Assembly: GCA_965153455.1 (NCBI GenBank)
Contig: OZ234496.1
Span: 6,023,207 to 6,087,206 of the forward strand
DNA length: 64,000 nt
Direction: 5' to 3'
Source: Sphagnum compactum
Taxonomy: Eukaryota; Bryophyta; Sphagnopsida; Sphagnales
This document shows, in pieces, positions 1 through 13,707 of this stretch. How positions within the stretch are numbered: position 1 is the stretch's first letter; each line of letters opens with the position of its first letter. A model generated the notes under the pieces. That model did not search any database, had not been told where the DNA came from, and worked only from the letters and a program-made list of their open reading frames with translations. Both the position numbers and the translations under genes were made by a program.

Positions 1-651
1 TGCACTTGCAAAGAACCCTACCCACCACTCTCGCACAAAGCACATTGACATACAACACCACTTCATTCGAGAGAAGTTGGAGAGTGGAGAAATAGGCCTC
101 AAGTATTGCCCAACTCAAGATATGGTGGCGGATGTGTTAACAAAGGCATTGGCAAAGGAGCGGCATCAAAACCTTACAAGAAACATGGGATTGAGAGTCT
201 TAGATTACTTGCAAAGTGGGAGTGTTGAAGATTATGATGTAGATGTTAGAAACATAGATAATGGTATGCTAAATAGTAAAAACAATGTGGTAGATAAGTG
301 TTGCAAGCAATCAAAGACATAGGTAGATTTGAGAGGGCTTGGGGATGGCTAGGGTTAGGGTTTGGCGGCGGCTAGGATTAGGGCTTGATGACGGCTAGGG
401 TTAGGGTTTGGTGGCGGCTAGGGTTAGGCGGCGGCTAGGTTAGGGTTAAGTGGCGGCTACTTTAGGGTTAGTAGATAGTATATCAAGGTTTGGTTTTGAG
501 GAGTCTTTCATTCTCTCTTTTATGGATTTGAGTGCACATAGAAGCTTCAAGCCTTGTTAGATATTACAAGCCATAGTTTTATGATTGTAGCATTTTGTTA
601 TTTCCAATAATTTGAAGCATTTGAAGCATATAACCCTTGTATTTTCCAATA
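1..651 (+). mobile_element. 3' end of a Ty1/Copia element (RNase H tail plus 3' LTR)
   Basis: The frame entering at base 2 encodes the C-terminal end of a Copia RNase H: an ALAKNPTHHSRTKHIDIQHH-type stretch, then YCPTQDMVADVLTKAL. It is cut off by the window edge. A purine run (AAAGTGGGAG, 213-222) precedes TGTTGAAG at 223, taken as the LTR start. The LTR runs to TTTTCCAATA at 651 and holds the family's GGGTTAGG/GGCGGC array (about 340-475) and a TATA-like stretch. Its first 100 bp differ from the other LTRs here, so it is a divergent subfamily or is rearranged; a short duplication with a second CCAATA end lies at 596-651. The open frame continues into the LTR to 322, which I treat as read-through and not real coding. 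Confidence 0.8.
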
Positions 652-964
652 ATAATCCGTGATTTGATCTTCATCATGGGGAATTGTTGCACTCCCATCA
701 ACAAACTTCCAAAGCCCGTGCTTAGAAAGCATCATGCGCATCTTGAACTTCCAAAGGTGAAAGTTGCCACCATCAAACTTTTCCATGACTTTCAAAGACT
801 TCATTTGGAAAGATGACATTTTCTTGAACACAAATGTTAAAACAAACACTCTATGTTTTTCTATTCAAATGAAGTACAAGTGGGAAGATTTCAAGTTGAG
901 AAACTTGCTAATGTTTGAAGGGCTCACTTGAAACTTGAAGCTTACAATAACTTGAAAAACCTCT

Positions 965-1150
965 CTTACACACACCTCAAACTTGAACGTTGAAACTCTC
1001 AACAACTCGAAGAACTCTCTTCCACAAACTTTCTCAAACTTGAATGTTGAAACCCTAAACAACTCAAAGAACTCTCTTTCACAAACTTTCTCAAATTTCA
1101 ATGTTGAAACTCTCAACAACTCAAAGAACTCTCTTCCACAAACTTTGAAC
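965..1150 (-). repeat. 57-bp tandem repeats in the Copia leader
   Basis: About three units of 57 bp, each containing GAACTCTCTTCCACAAAC on the plus strand. On the minus strand they stay open as a 19-residue periodic peptide (VCGREFFELLRVST-like) within an open frame at 1296-865 that ends about 50 bases before the gag start. Similar, less regular repeats occur in the leaders at 19665-19960 and 26110-26660. The open frame may simply follow from a repeat length divisible by three. Confidence 0.7.
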
Positions 1151-1418
1151 TTAAAACTTTGAAACTTAAAGACTTGAAAAACACTCTTCCACACTTGAGA
1201 ACTTACAACACTTCGAAGAAGTCTCTTCCACACCTCCCACTCACTTAGAAAAGTTGCAAGCTCCTTGTATGCCACCACTTGGAAATGAACTCCCACTCAC
1301 TTTGCAAACTAAAAACCTTCTCTCAAAAGGATTCTCTCTTTTTTCTTTTAATGAAATACAAGCTCAAAAACCCTTCACTACTTCTTGTTCTAACACAATG
1401 TCCTTTCTCTTGCTTGGT

Positions 1419-1432
1419 GTGGGCCCATAACC
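1419..1432 (-). other. Primer-binding site, half tRNA-iMet type
   Basis: The minus strand reads GGTTATGGGCCCAC directly after the LTR end. It is complementary to the anticodon stem-loop of plant initiator tRNA-Met (GTGGGCCCATAACC), not to a tRNA 3' end. Confidence 0.7.
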
Positions 1433-1897
1433 TATTGGAAACAACTTGAAAACAAGCAAGAATTGAAACACTCAAGGTTAATGAAATGGAACAATTGTAT
1501 TAACTAACAAGAAAATTACAAAGGTTGTATTGCTTCAAATGCTACAATCACAAAACTATGGCTTGTAACAACTAACAAAGGTTGAAGGTTCTATGTGCAC
1601 TCAAAAACCATGAAAGGAGAGAATGAAAGACTCCTCAAAGCCACTCCAATATATACTATCTCCTAACCCTAAAGTAGCCGCCACTTAACCCTAACCTAGC
1701 CGCCACCTAACCCTAGCCGCCACCAAACCCTAACCCTAGCCGCCGCCAAACCCTAAGTAGCCTCCACTTCCAAACCCTAGCCACCACTATTCAACCTAAC
1801 CTAACCACTATAAGGATGTGAATACTATTCATCTTTTTGATGAATGTTTCACACATTCATCAACATTGGGTATTAGAAACGAATAGTATTTCTAACA

Positions 1898-2607
1898 TTA
1901 TTGACGAAGAATCCCACGCAACATGCTCGAACAAAGCACATTGATGTGCAACATCACTTTCTTCGAGAATGAGTTGAAAATGGCGAAGTTACGTTTGAAT
2001 ATTGTTCAACGAAGGACATGGTGGCGGATGTGCTTACCAAGGCATTGTCAAAAGAACGACTTAACAAATTGATAAGCATGTCTGGATTAGAAACCTCATA
2101 GAGTGGGAGTGTTAGAAATACTTTTCGTTTCTAATTCCCAATGTTGATGAATGTGTTAAACATTCATCAAAAGGATGAATAGTATTCACATCCTTATAGT
2201 AGTTAGGTTAAGGTTTGGAAATGGAGGCTACTTTAGGGCTTGGTGATGGCTGGGGTTAAGGTTTGGTGGTGGCTAGGGTTAGGGTTTGGTGGTGGCTAGG
2301 GTTAGGGTTTGGTAGCGGCTAGGGTTAGGGTTTGGTGGGGCTAGGGTTAAGGTTTGGTGGTGGCTACTTTAGGGTTAGGAGATAGTATATATTGAAGTGG
2401 TTTTGAGGAGGCTTTCATTCTCTCCTTTCATGGTTTTTGAGTGCACATAGAACCTTTAAGCTTTGTTAGTTGTTACAAGCCATAGTTTTGTGATTGTAAC
2501 ATTTGAAGCATACAACCTTTGTAATCTTCTTGTTAGTTAATACAATTGTTCCATTTCATGAACCTTGAATCTTTCATTTCTTGCTTGTTTTCAAGTTGTT
2601 CTCAATA
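1898..2607 (+). mobile_element. 3' end of a Copia element (RNase H tail plus 3' LTR)
   Basis: 1898-2100 encodes the RNase H C-terminus (LTKNPTQHARTKHIDVQHHF...CSTKDMVADVLTKALSK, ending GLETS and a stop). One internal TGA replaces a CGA arginine codon that is intact in related copies. The purine tract GAGTGGGAG precedes the LTR, 2110-2607 (TGTTAGAAATAC...TCTCAATA). The upstream part is separated by the minus-strand LTR ending at 1897, so that element probably inserted into this one. Confidence 0.85.
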
Positions 2608-5600
2608 ATGTTGTAGTTGAGTTGTCTAAGTTGGCTTTGCTAATTTCTAATGTCAAAAAGGAAGTTTGTTTAGTTTTGGATTCTTTCTTTTCATTTTTAA
2701 AAAAAAATCTAAAAACAAGATTCATTAAACATTAGTTTTGAATCTTTTTTTAGTATCTTCATTTGTTGAATGGGAACAAAATATGGTTGTTGTCAAGGAA
2801 TATATGACAGGAAGTCTTTGTATCCTATGTTGGTGAAATGCCATCAACATTTACATCCATTGATAAAGTCTAAGTATAGTTTTGTTGACTAAAGATTTGA
2901 TACATCACAAAGTTTGTAGGCAAGAGCTTGTTACAAATTGTTGTGTGATTTTTGGGTTATTGTGAGTTTGTACATCAATGATTGGAATGGTAAAATGTTG
3001 TCACCTTTCATCTATAAGCCATTGGCAACTGAATTTTCAATGAGTCATATTCTCCACATTTTAATTCTAGTTCAAGCAATGATTTTATGTTTTTCATGGA
3101 ATCCAAAATGTGCAAAACTCAATTTTGCAACAATGTATATTTCCTATTAATTTTGGTGTACATTGTTCTTAATTATTCAATGCTCTTAATGTGTTAGCAG
3201 ACTTTATCTACAAGTGGGAATTATGTTATTACAAACCCCAAATTTGTAGAGTTTACACTACTGGTTGTGCTAAAGGACTAATGTTTACTAATAGGCCCAT
3301 AGCACGAAGTACATTTACTTATAGATGACTACAAATGTAGCTCAAATGTTTCATACTAGACAAGAAACACATTGAACATGTTTTGCATGGAGTTTAATAA
3401 AGGAAATTTGTTGTGCCATTTGACCTAGACGCCTTAATAGCAAGCCTATTCCATGTTTGTAATATACATTTAGGTCTTTGTGATGTTAATAGCCAATTGC
3501 GTGATAATATAATATTTTGAAGATTAAGGTTTTCAAGGTCTAGTAAAACATCTAATTTGTGGTTGCAATTTTAGTATTGAATATGTATAAGAGTCATAGT
3601 GTACACAAGCACATGAAAACAACATAAAACACCTATGCCATGCGTATGATTACAAAAACAAATTTTGCTTGCAAGTTTGTTTAAGTTAAACTTGGAAATA
3701 TTCTCCTTTCCACTTCCTCAACACAATAGAAAAGGTTGTACTTGTTATGTACAAATGTGTAGCACCTTGAATGTTTCTTAGGTTATTCAAATTATTATTT
3801 TATCCATGCCTTAAGGTATGTTTGTTCACTCACATGCTTACAATAGTATGTAAGACAACATTATATCACCACATTTATTCATTGAAAATGTGCATCTTGA
3901 AATAAACTATGTAGAAATATAAAACTTCTTCACTCAAGGAGGCATAATGGTTCAATTGGAACTATGTCATTTCTACCACATAGTTATAGTTTCCATGGGG
4001 TCTTTTCTTTTCATCTTTCTTGACCTCTGGCTCTTATGAGCTTATGGTGTGTAAATGCACATGTTTGTTGCTTCAAAGTCTCTGAGTCAATCACACATCA
4101 ACCATGAGATTTTCATATGTATGCTCCATATCGTAATGTTTTTTAGTCAAATTGATCATGATTTGAATCTTACCCAATAAACGCTCTTATATGTAACCGA
4201 ACCTAATCTCAAGACAATTTAAGGATTGCCATAGGTAAGGCCAAATGACTAGATGTAATAAGCCTAAGTTTCATGTTGCAAATCTTGGGAAGAAACTATA
4301 ACGACACGAGTTATCATGAACAACTTATCAATACAAAGGATTAAGTTGAAAAGGACTTATTGTTTTAAGTAAATGGGTGGTTGCTGAACTTGTTTACAAA
4401 GGCCTTTTTGTAAAAAAAACAAATCTCCATTATTATCATCTTGTTATAGGTTTGGAGCACATGTATGTTCAAAAGCAGGGATATGATAGAACATATGTGA
4501 CCAAAGCTTAGTGTCATGAACAAATTGCAAGGTTGTTAAAGCCTGTCACAAGGGCGAGAAAATTTCACAAGGGGCTTATTTAGGAAAAAGTTATACATAG
4601 TCTAAGATCACAATTTATAGAGGAAACAAGGGAACTTTCTCACAACCATGTAATGGGTTGTAAGAAAAAAAATATTACCTGTCTAACTTAAACAAAATTG
4701 TTCACAATAAAGAAAACTAATCAAATTGACACCACCAAGTTTCAAATTATCGTATTTAAAGATTCCTTGGATTGTGTTTTTGTTGCACTTCATCTTTTTT
4801 GCCAAGAATTTGAGTCTCCCCAATCATTTGTGCATTGTTTCAATATTGGTCATTGTTCTTTAGTCTCATGATGTTTGCATGTGTGCATCAACTTTGAGCC
4901 AATATATTCTCCAAGGTGGATGAAAAATATGTCCTTGCCTATGAACTTGAAAATGAGTTGTGCAAGGGTTTGCCTAAACCTAAACCCTTTCAGCCATCAT
5001 GTTTATGTAAAGGCTTCAGAATGTGATGGCTACAATGATGGACCAATGACATTTTCATATTTTGGAAATTATGAAGATGTTGTTATGAGTATTGTCAAAC
5101 AAATAAGAGTGGAATGTTTCAAGTTTTACTTGATCATACTTATGCACATTGCTAATTACTAATGATTTTTTAGGTAGATCAATCATTTGCCATGGTAGTT
5201 GGGTCTACAATGCAACATGGTGAAGTCTTTCATAATCCTAGAAGTATATGTCATGGGTCTCCACTATTTGCACACTAGTAATAAAATGTGCTTCAAAATT
5301 TGCAATCCACTTCAACATTATCATCCCAACAATCATAACACCAACATAACTACAATTGGACCAATAATGCAAATGTATCACACACTATCACAGGTTGCAA
5401 AAAATAAAAATAAAAATGCTAGTTGGGGTATTGAAAATCCCTTTGCCTGGGCTACTTGTCTATGTTTCCCTTCATTAATCTTTAATATAGAACAAGAGCT
5501 TGAATTTGATGATAATGAATGTCATGTAATGAATATCACCCTCACAAAAGAAAGCTCTTAAGGTAACAATGCACAATAAATATAAGAGAAAATAATATAA

Positions 5601-6128
5601 AATTGGCACCAAATGCAATGTAAAAACCAAATACCATGTAATGAACATACGAAATTGCTTATCTATTAATAATGCATGACTTTTGTGCAATGTTGGCCTT
5701 TCATCACCATGGCATGGAAATTACATGTTTTCAGTCAGGCATAAAAATTGTGTGTTAAACATATTTTTTAATGAAACATTAATATCATGCATCATTAATA
5801 TTTTCATGTTGAATGTAATTATAATGTCGTAATAATATTTGTAATTTAATGGATGCGACATTTAAACATCATGAGCCAACAATTGTGCATCTTCTATTGC
5901 CAAATTGTGGCTTAAGAACTTTGCAATGTAACAATTACTATTTGAATAATTGAATAGATCTCAAACACAAATGAACCAACAAATAAACTTGTCAACCTAG
6001 AATTTTTATTTGGAAATGGTACCAAATCAATGTGAAAGACATCAAATGTCCTCTTTCATGGTGGGCAAAACATGAATCATTGTTTCTTACCATTGGTTTC
6101 AAGATTACTTGCCAAATTCTAAACATTA
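2608..6128. other. AT-rich spacer, no supported gene
   Basis: Only short chance frames without family motifs are visible (for example 2938-3150, 4875-5162 and 5199-5561). They lack recognisable domains, splice context or repeat boundaries. Very old repeats could be present but unrecognisable by eye. Confidence 0.5.
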
Positions 6129-6750
6129 GGGTAGATCCATCCTTGGGTGGTACCAATAGGAAACCACTTCAAAGATTCCTTAAGGAACCAAAAGTGGCCA
6201 CATCGTTTTCCTAGGCCCTTTCCTTTAAATGTTTTCACAACTAATTTTTTTTCATGTTCATCCATTGCATGCCATATATGGCTCAAAATTTATTTTGGAA
6301 ATTAAAATATTATTAAAAATACATATTCTTAATAAAGATGGCCCTTTCAAGAATTAATAGCCTTAACTTTGAAAATTCATAATTAAATTATTTACTCAAT
6401 CGATTAATTAATAAAAAAATTAAAAATCTCATGAATTCAAAATTACATTAGGGAAAATTTTCCCAAGAAAATTCTCAAATCATGTTTCAAATTTGTATTC
6501 CTAACCAAAAAGTTCAAGGAAAGGAAACAATGTTACATTCCTTAAATGTTTTTAAAATGCAATTATTAGGAACGTCAAAATACATTATATATTTTAATTA
6601 TTGAAATTTCAAAATCTATGGAACATAATGAATGTATTCATTGAAAATATTTAATATTTAAATGTTTCTCATGATTTTTCAAAGTTTTATAGGTTCAAGA
6701 AAATCAAAATGTGATGTTCCTAATGGTACCACCCAAGGATGGGTTTGCCC
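6129..6750. mobile_element. MITE, PIF/Harbinger (Tourist)-like
   Basis: The two ends are inverted repeats of 33 bp, 29 identical (6129-6161 against 6718-6750), sharing the core CCATCCTTGGGTGGTACCA. Both begin GGG and are directly flanked by ATTA (6125-6128 and 6751-6754), which fits the TTA-type target preference of PIF/Harbinger elements. The 556-bp interior is AT-rich and non-coding, so the element is non-autonomous. The family is inferred from GGG ends and flanking repeats only. Confidence 0.65.
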
Positions 6751-9700
6751 ATTATTGAATCATAAATTGAGAACAAAATAATTTTCCTTTAACCATAATT
6801 TTTACTAATATTAAAAGATGTTTACAAATTCAAAATTGATATTTGTGAACTAAAAACTGACCTAATGACCTTAGTGTAACTTATAGTTTAATACAATTCA
6901 TTGAAATGGATGGAGATTTGGAAAATGAGTTAAAGTTTTTTGAAAGTGCTTTTGAGAGGGACATGAAGTTATTTTAAATATTAAAATATTAAAAATAAAT
7001 TCTTCACATGTTGTCAATTTCATCATAAATTTGTTTGACAACAATTTTGTGAGTTTGAAAAAAAGATTAAACATAATTGATTTTGAGAACCACCTTAGAT
7101 AACCAAATGTTTTAAAATTTATGAAAGCTAGGAAATTGAAAACTAATTGAAGGAAAATAAATGAATACTTTGATACCTTGTCACTTTCTACTATATTTCT
7201 TTTTTAAACACTTAAAGGAAAACTAGCTAGGTTTTTATAACCCTCATGAAAATTGGATTCAATAATTTTTATAAAAATGAAAACCACTTTAAATAATAAG
7301 TACTAGGATAAATTTATGATCCCTACACTTTTGCAACATGTTTAACTACTACAAGTTTGTATTTCTTAAATTGTGATATTATATTGTTTTGTCACTTTTT
7401 GCCTAATCTATAACTAAATTCCCACATTACCAACACCACTAAGGGCAAAGGAGGTTTTATCCTACATATTAAATCATGGTTGTAAATGCAAACACATTAT
7501 AATTCAATTCAATATATGGTTACTTTTGTCTAGCTTTGATGTTTATTTTACTGAATTTTGGTTATTTAATCAATGGTGTTTGATTGTAACCCATAAGGTC
7601 AAATGGATGTTGGACATTTTTTCCATTAAAGTATCAAGGTTAATGAATCTCCTTTGACTTTTATACTACATTTTTTCCTTGTTAACTATGAAATTTGTTG
7701 ATCAAATATCATAATTTTCATCCCCCCCCCCGCCCCCTCCTTCAACTTTGCTTGTTATGTGATTCTTTTGGGGTTGTAATTGCTTGGATTGAAATAAAAG
7801 ATTGTAAATTTAAAAAATTACAATCCATTGTGATTATTTTTAGATTAAAAATTTGCAACATTGGTTCATGGGTTATAATTTCAAATATAACTTCAAAAAT
7901 ATAATTTCCAAATTGTAATGATTGCCCATGGGGGTCATTATGTTTACATGTGTTAAAACAAAAAAACTTTCAGGGTAATATGTGAGGGAGTTTATTTTTT
8001 CCCTCCCTATTATTATTTATAATTTTAATATTCACATATTTAAAGCACCATGGACTTAATTTGAATTTTGTGTTTGTGCGTTAATTTTTGACACCATATA
8101 TTTCTTTGAAATTTTATTTTAATTAAAAACATGAAAAGTGATGAAGTTGAAATAAAGTGATTGTGCATGGTTAATTAAACTTCATGCATGAACCGTTCAA
8201 ACTTAAACTTAAAAACACATCAACAAACATTTTAATACCATATCACAATTTAGATGATGAAAACTATATCTTGCACCCACAAAGTCATTATAACGATATA
8301 CATTTGGTTTGTTTCCATTGTTTTAAATATATATATAGACTTTTGAGTTCCATAATTAAAGCAAACAAGTTGTATATTGCAACCCAAGTTATTATTTTTG
8401 GAATGTGTTATGCATAAGTATATTTTAAAATATTATAATAAGTATTAATGCATATTAAATAATCTTATAATTATTAGGCCATTCATTTATTATAATTAAA
8501 TGTATATTTAAAGGACTTATAAATAACATATTGTACATATGTAATATTTTTGTTAGTGCATACCCTATAGTTATATTTGGATTTTTATAATCTTGACATA
8601 ATATTATTAAATGGAAGTAATTTCTACCCAACAAGCGATATGTGGGACCCTATATTTTTCTTTTTTAGATTCTAATACAAAAAAAGTGATCCCTGCAAAA
8701 ATGATAAATGGAAAATTTTATATATTGTAATTTGAATGGATTACGATTGCTTAGATTGAACAAAAATGTTTATAATTCATCATGAATATTGTTTTGAGAT
8801 CAATTATAAAACAATGTGAATGGATTGTAATTGGTTGGATAAATAGTTTATTAATTGTGATAGATACGATATTTAAGTTTTTCAAAACATAAAAGGTTAA
8901 ATGGTTTTTGTGATTCAAGATTTCTTACTTGGTTGATGTGTTAAATGTTTTAGTTCAATGTAAATTTCCATTTAGTTATGACGATTGATGGAAATCTTGT
9001 ATTTAATTGTATGTGCATGATAAACACACTTGATAAATAAACTCAAATGTGGTGTAGGCACAACATGCATCCCTAATATGTATTTAATTCTATGACCTCA
9101 AGGAGTAATGGGTTATTTCGAATAAACAATTGTGAATATATGGGCTACATCTAATGCCCACTACATTAAATTCCATGATTCCTCTCTTGAATTTGTTTTG
9201 AGTTGTCAAGATATTAAGAAAAGTTACAATTTATCTTCTTTCCCCATCACTCTTTGAAAGGATAAGTGTATATATGGTGACTAGTCATTGGAATTGCAAA
9301 ATGGTTTTTTTTTATGAGATTTTTTTAAAGGATCACAAATACCCCATTAAATCATATAATACATGCACCTGAAAGTAAAATAGCATTTTTTACAATTAGT
9401 CATTTTGAATTCCTCCCCATAAAGATGTGTGTAGTCACTAAAGTCGATTGAAATTTCAAGGTGAATTTTGAAATATTAAAGTGTGTTTGGACATAGATTT
9501 CAATTGTTGAAAAAACCCATTTAAATATAGAATTTTAGGTGCTTGAACCTTCCTGAAAAATGATGGCTCAAGTAGTGCCATTGAAAATCAACACCAAAAA
9601 TTTGTAAATGTTAAAACCCATGGCAATATTTTTAGAAAGTTAACAAATCCTATATTTGGAAACAATGGTCAACTTTTATGACATGGACAATCCTCACAAG

Positions 9701-9869
9701 GATTATACGAACTTGAAGTAGCTTGTGGAAGAATTTTTTCATGTTGATTGATGAAAGGAGGTGAACATGAACAAGAAGAATTTGTATGCTCGTGAGGCGA
9801 AGATGAATAAGAACAACATCTGGACCCACATCATTCCAAACAAATAGTATTAGAATTTGGTTTGGACAA

Positions 9870-10344
9870 ATGCATGAAGATAATATGTTAAAGAATCAAC
9901 TTGTTAAATATCCTGGGGTGTTAGATGGCACCTTGAGGGGCTTCCTTGTCTTGATTGGCAAGGTCTTGGGCTTGGTGGCTCACAAATGCATGTGCAATCA
10001 CATTCACAATTTCCAAGGATCATGGGGCAAGGAACAAGGGGACGAGGAAGAGGCAAAAACAAGTCATCATGTTCCAGTGCCCATTTTTGCATGGGTAGAT
10101 GGAATTCTTTACAAAATGCATAGTCATCCTTATATTGCTTGTGTAAACCACTCAAACAATTTAATGGGCAACATAAAGCAATTTCGTTGTGATAAGAGCA
10201 CATTGGAATGTCGCATTGAATGTTCAATGAACAAGGTTCAATGCAACATGGATCAATGTAACAAGGTGGGTTTGAAGAACACTGTGATGTGTTGATTTGT
10301 TTTTTCATGTTCAATGCTTCTTCTTTCACCCAACAAACATCCAA
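9870..10344. other. Stretch open on both strands, cysteine-rich minus frame (doubtful coding)
   Basis: The plus strand is open for 141 codons (9870-10295) and the minus strand for 146 codons (10344-9904). The minus frame has 20 cysteines among 146 residues, many in CxC or CC pairs. No signal peptide, regular cysteine framework or known family was recognised. The region is less AT-rich than its flanks, which by itself lengthens open frames. I do not assign a function. Confidence 0.2.
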
Positions 10345-13300
10345 TGGAGTTTAAATAATCATACATTTTGTCATTATTTGTTGAATAGTGAAAAATCCCA
10401 TTGCTATGTTGTTTTACACATGTTGAAAAAATTGGTGTAAATGTGTATTTGAATTAAGGATGGTAGTGCATTTATGGGCTTGGAGCTTGTTGATTCATCT
10501 GGATGGGAAAAAAACCTTTCCATTTTTAGTTGAAATTATGAATATGCATAACATATCCAATAATCAAATTGGTTGTTATTTGTGCACCATCATATATATA
10601 TATACACATGACACAATTTAACGAGGCTTTGGAACAACAAAGATTTGAAAAGGAAAACATCTTAAGTTGTTTAACAAATTATGGGTTTTTAAAAATATAT
10701 ATGAAATTTATTTATGTAATCATAATTCCATGTGCTAATTGTAACACAACATTTTCCAATGCACAATATTTTATATTTAAAGTTGATGAATTTTTTTAAC
10801 ATTCATAAAACATTCAAATTCCAAATACTTTAAGATGTATTAATTTTAAAAACTAGTTAACATCATTTTAAAAGAAGGTTGAAAAATTCAAAGTATAAAA
10901 TTATTTCAAATAAAATCATATTTATTGGAGATATTAAACAAAATAATCCAAGAAAAAAAATGAAATCAAACAAGGTTATGAAACTCACCTTTATATTTTA
11001 AAAGTTTCATAGCAATAAAAGTTTTACAATCGAATCCAAATATTGTTTGATGAAAAATCTGTTTTATTTACATAAACATTGTACTTGTCAAATACTGCAA
11101 ACAAAATTGGGTCATATTGCTAATAAAGCATTGTTTCTTTAGCTTCCACTATAAAGGATTTATACTTCTCTCAAGGGATGTAAACTTTTATAACATTCGA
11201 TTTTGAAACTACAATAATTGATTAGTGTGGGGCAAGTACAAATTTTCAAAGTGAGATGGGTACAACCCTTTTCAATTAAAAACACTCACGTAAAGCTAAC
11301 ACAATTTGCAAGATTTTGGGGATCCACTACTCACATGGGTTTTTTCACTTAATTATGGATTTGTTATACAAATGGTGTTTAAACATTTGTAATGTGGTTA
11401 GATTACAATTTTATTGTTCAAATTGTCACCTTCCACAATCTATGTCATTAAAATATAAATTTGAACTTTCACATTCTAATTTTCATCTAAGTTACACAAA
11501 TTGAATAGAGTTGCAAATAGTTGAAATCGGTAATATTTAATGACCTTCAAACACAAAAAGAATATTTAACTTTTTGTTCATTTCAATCAAAAGTAATTTA
11601 TAGGAGCTTGATGTATTCAAGAGATGCATTGTCAAATATTGAATCTATTTGCTTTCAAAGTTCTAAGATTTTAATTTTTTTCAATATATTTTATTAAAGG
11701 TAGTTTGGCAAGCACAAAATGCTTATTGTTGCATTGAAATAATGTTCATCACTTGTTTCATCACACTAGTCTTGCATCTTTTTTATGATGTAGACAAATT
11801 CATGTCCAAGGATATTAAAACGTTTACACAATTTTGTAAAATGGTCAGAAAATGGACATTCTTTAGTAGTGTGTGACCCAAATTTTTTCTTGTAATGTAT
11901 AAGAACATAATTTTCTAACTTTGAGGATTCAACAATAAGAGGTTTTATTGGAATAAATGTTGACATGCACAAATCCAATGTGCAACAAAAGAGAACATCA
12001 AATGAACATTGTAAAATTATTGTTCATGTGCACATAATATGTAATAATTGAACAATGTTTCAAATACTTCAGTAATCTTGTGTACATTGTAAGCTACTAG
12101 GGTTGCAATAAATCAAGTTCTACTTGTGTTGGAGATGAAGGGGTGGGTGGAAAATGAAGGAAAGGACACGTTCCCCCAACAATTGCACACAAAACATTGA
12201 AATATGATGGTTCATTTTTTTCATCTTGGTCAATATTTTATTACTATTTTTAAATGTTGATAATGTGTTTGGATTTTAAGTTGTTAAGGTTATTTTTTAA
12301 TTTTCCTAATAGTTTCAATAGTTGTTGGGCTTTTATATGTAAAGTTATTATAGTTAAAATCATGATCAATTTTTTTTAAAAAAAATTGAAATGTTGATAA
12401 ATATGGGCAATTTTATAAAATTTGAAAACAATTTTGAGAGGTTCAAATAGATATATTTTAAAGGAGTCTTCCTTGCCACAGTTATCTCCTATATTTTTTA
12501 TGGCATGTTTTGTAGTTCATATTTGTATGCTTGTGCAACATTTGTTTTTGACCATTAGTACATTTTGCCAAACCAATATTCATGGCTAGGTAATACCAAA
12601 TTGTATTCAATAACCAACATGTTCCATGTTTCTTTATTTTGGTTTACAAACATTTTGCCTTGGGTTTATGTAGCTTTTAGTAAGTTATTTTGGATAGAAA
12701 GAACATATAATAAAGTTATCCTTAGAGTCCTCCCTAGTCCCATGTCCTAGTTTCGTTCATTATTTTTGGTTATCCGTGAAGCCCCAAAATCAATAGATGA
12801 AATCTAAAAATTCGGGATTGGTGATGAAAATAAAGGGTGAAGCAAATTTGAAACTTTTTGACTCTTGAAATTTTAAAAGGTTTCCACAGAAAAAACTCCT
12901 TAAAGTTTGAATTTTTGGGCTTTTTGTTTTTACTACAATTGTTTTTTAAGGGTCTCAAACACTATGGACTACATAAAACATAAAATGAATTTTAGGATTC
13001 TTTCTACGTGCAATTATGTAAATAGGCTCCAACACTTCTCACTTCTTTTTCATCTTCATTTGTGGGAACTCCTTTTTTTTTCCTTCACTCACTTTAGGTA
13101 ATTTTTCTTGTTTTTTTTAATGTTTATCAAAAAAATTTACTTTCTTATCATCAAGGTTTTTCATTTTATTTTTTAAAAAACTTCAATGTTTATTTTCCTT
13201 TTTTTTTTTTTGAGGGGTTCAATAAGTATTAACAATCAAATAAAACAAAAAGGGATTGGAACTTCCAACACAATTTTAAAAAAACACAACAATAATTAAC

Positions 13301-13707
13301 TCTTTAAAAATCTCAAAAAGGTATTATTGTTTGCAACAAACCTCCCAAATGATACAATGATGTTAACAAGTGAGTAGCGAATGGCGAGTGATGAATAGGT
13401 GAATAGGCTCAAGTGAGCAAAAAAAATCTTTATAACATATTCAATGCACCACATCATCGAATGTTTTACGAATATTCTCATCACGAGTAGACCCCCCCCC
13501 CTCTTTTTGCAACTACATTTTCAACTATTGTTCAACTACAAACATAGCTCAAAACTACAAAAATAATTGAAAATTATTTTTTTCAACCGCCAAATCTTTT
13601 TCAACTACAAACCAACAAAGTTGATAAATACAAGTTAAAAATGTCATTATAGTTGAAAGTGTTTGCCACGTGTTAGTACCACAACAATAGCCACTATGTG
13701 CCACTAT

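Larger units (their letters stand above)
652..1897 (-). mobile_element. 5' part of a Copia element: 5' LTR, leader and start of gag
   Basis: Read on the minus strand, the LTR is 1897-1433 (TGTTAGAAA...CCAATA). It is followed by the half-tRNA primer site (1432-1419), a roughly 570-bp leader with tandem repeats, and a gag start near 816 (MSSFQMKSLKVMEKF, then a GGNFHLWKFKMRMML-like segment typical of Copia Gag N-termini). Gag is cut at about 652, exactly where the LTR of the preceding plus-strand element ends. The simplest reading is that the plus-strand element inserted into this gag. The rest of gag and all of pol lie outside the window or are lost. Confidence 0.8.

Noticed and set aside
11766-11978. 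Possible zinc-knuckle protein on the minus strand
   Set aside because: FGSHTTKECP and LCKRFNILGHEF hint at Cys/His motifs, but the spacing lacks needed cysteines and there is no supporting context.
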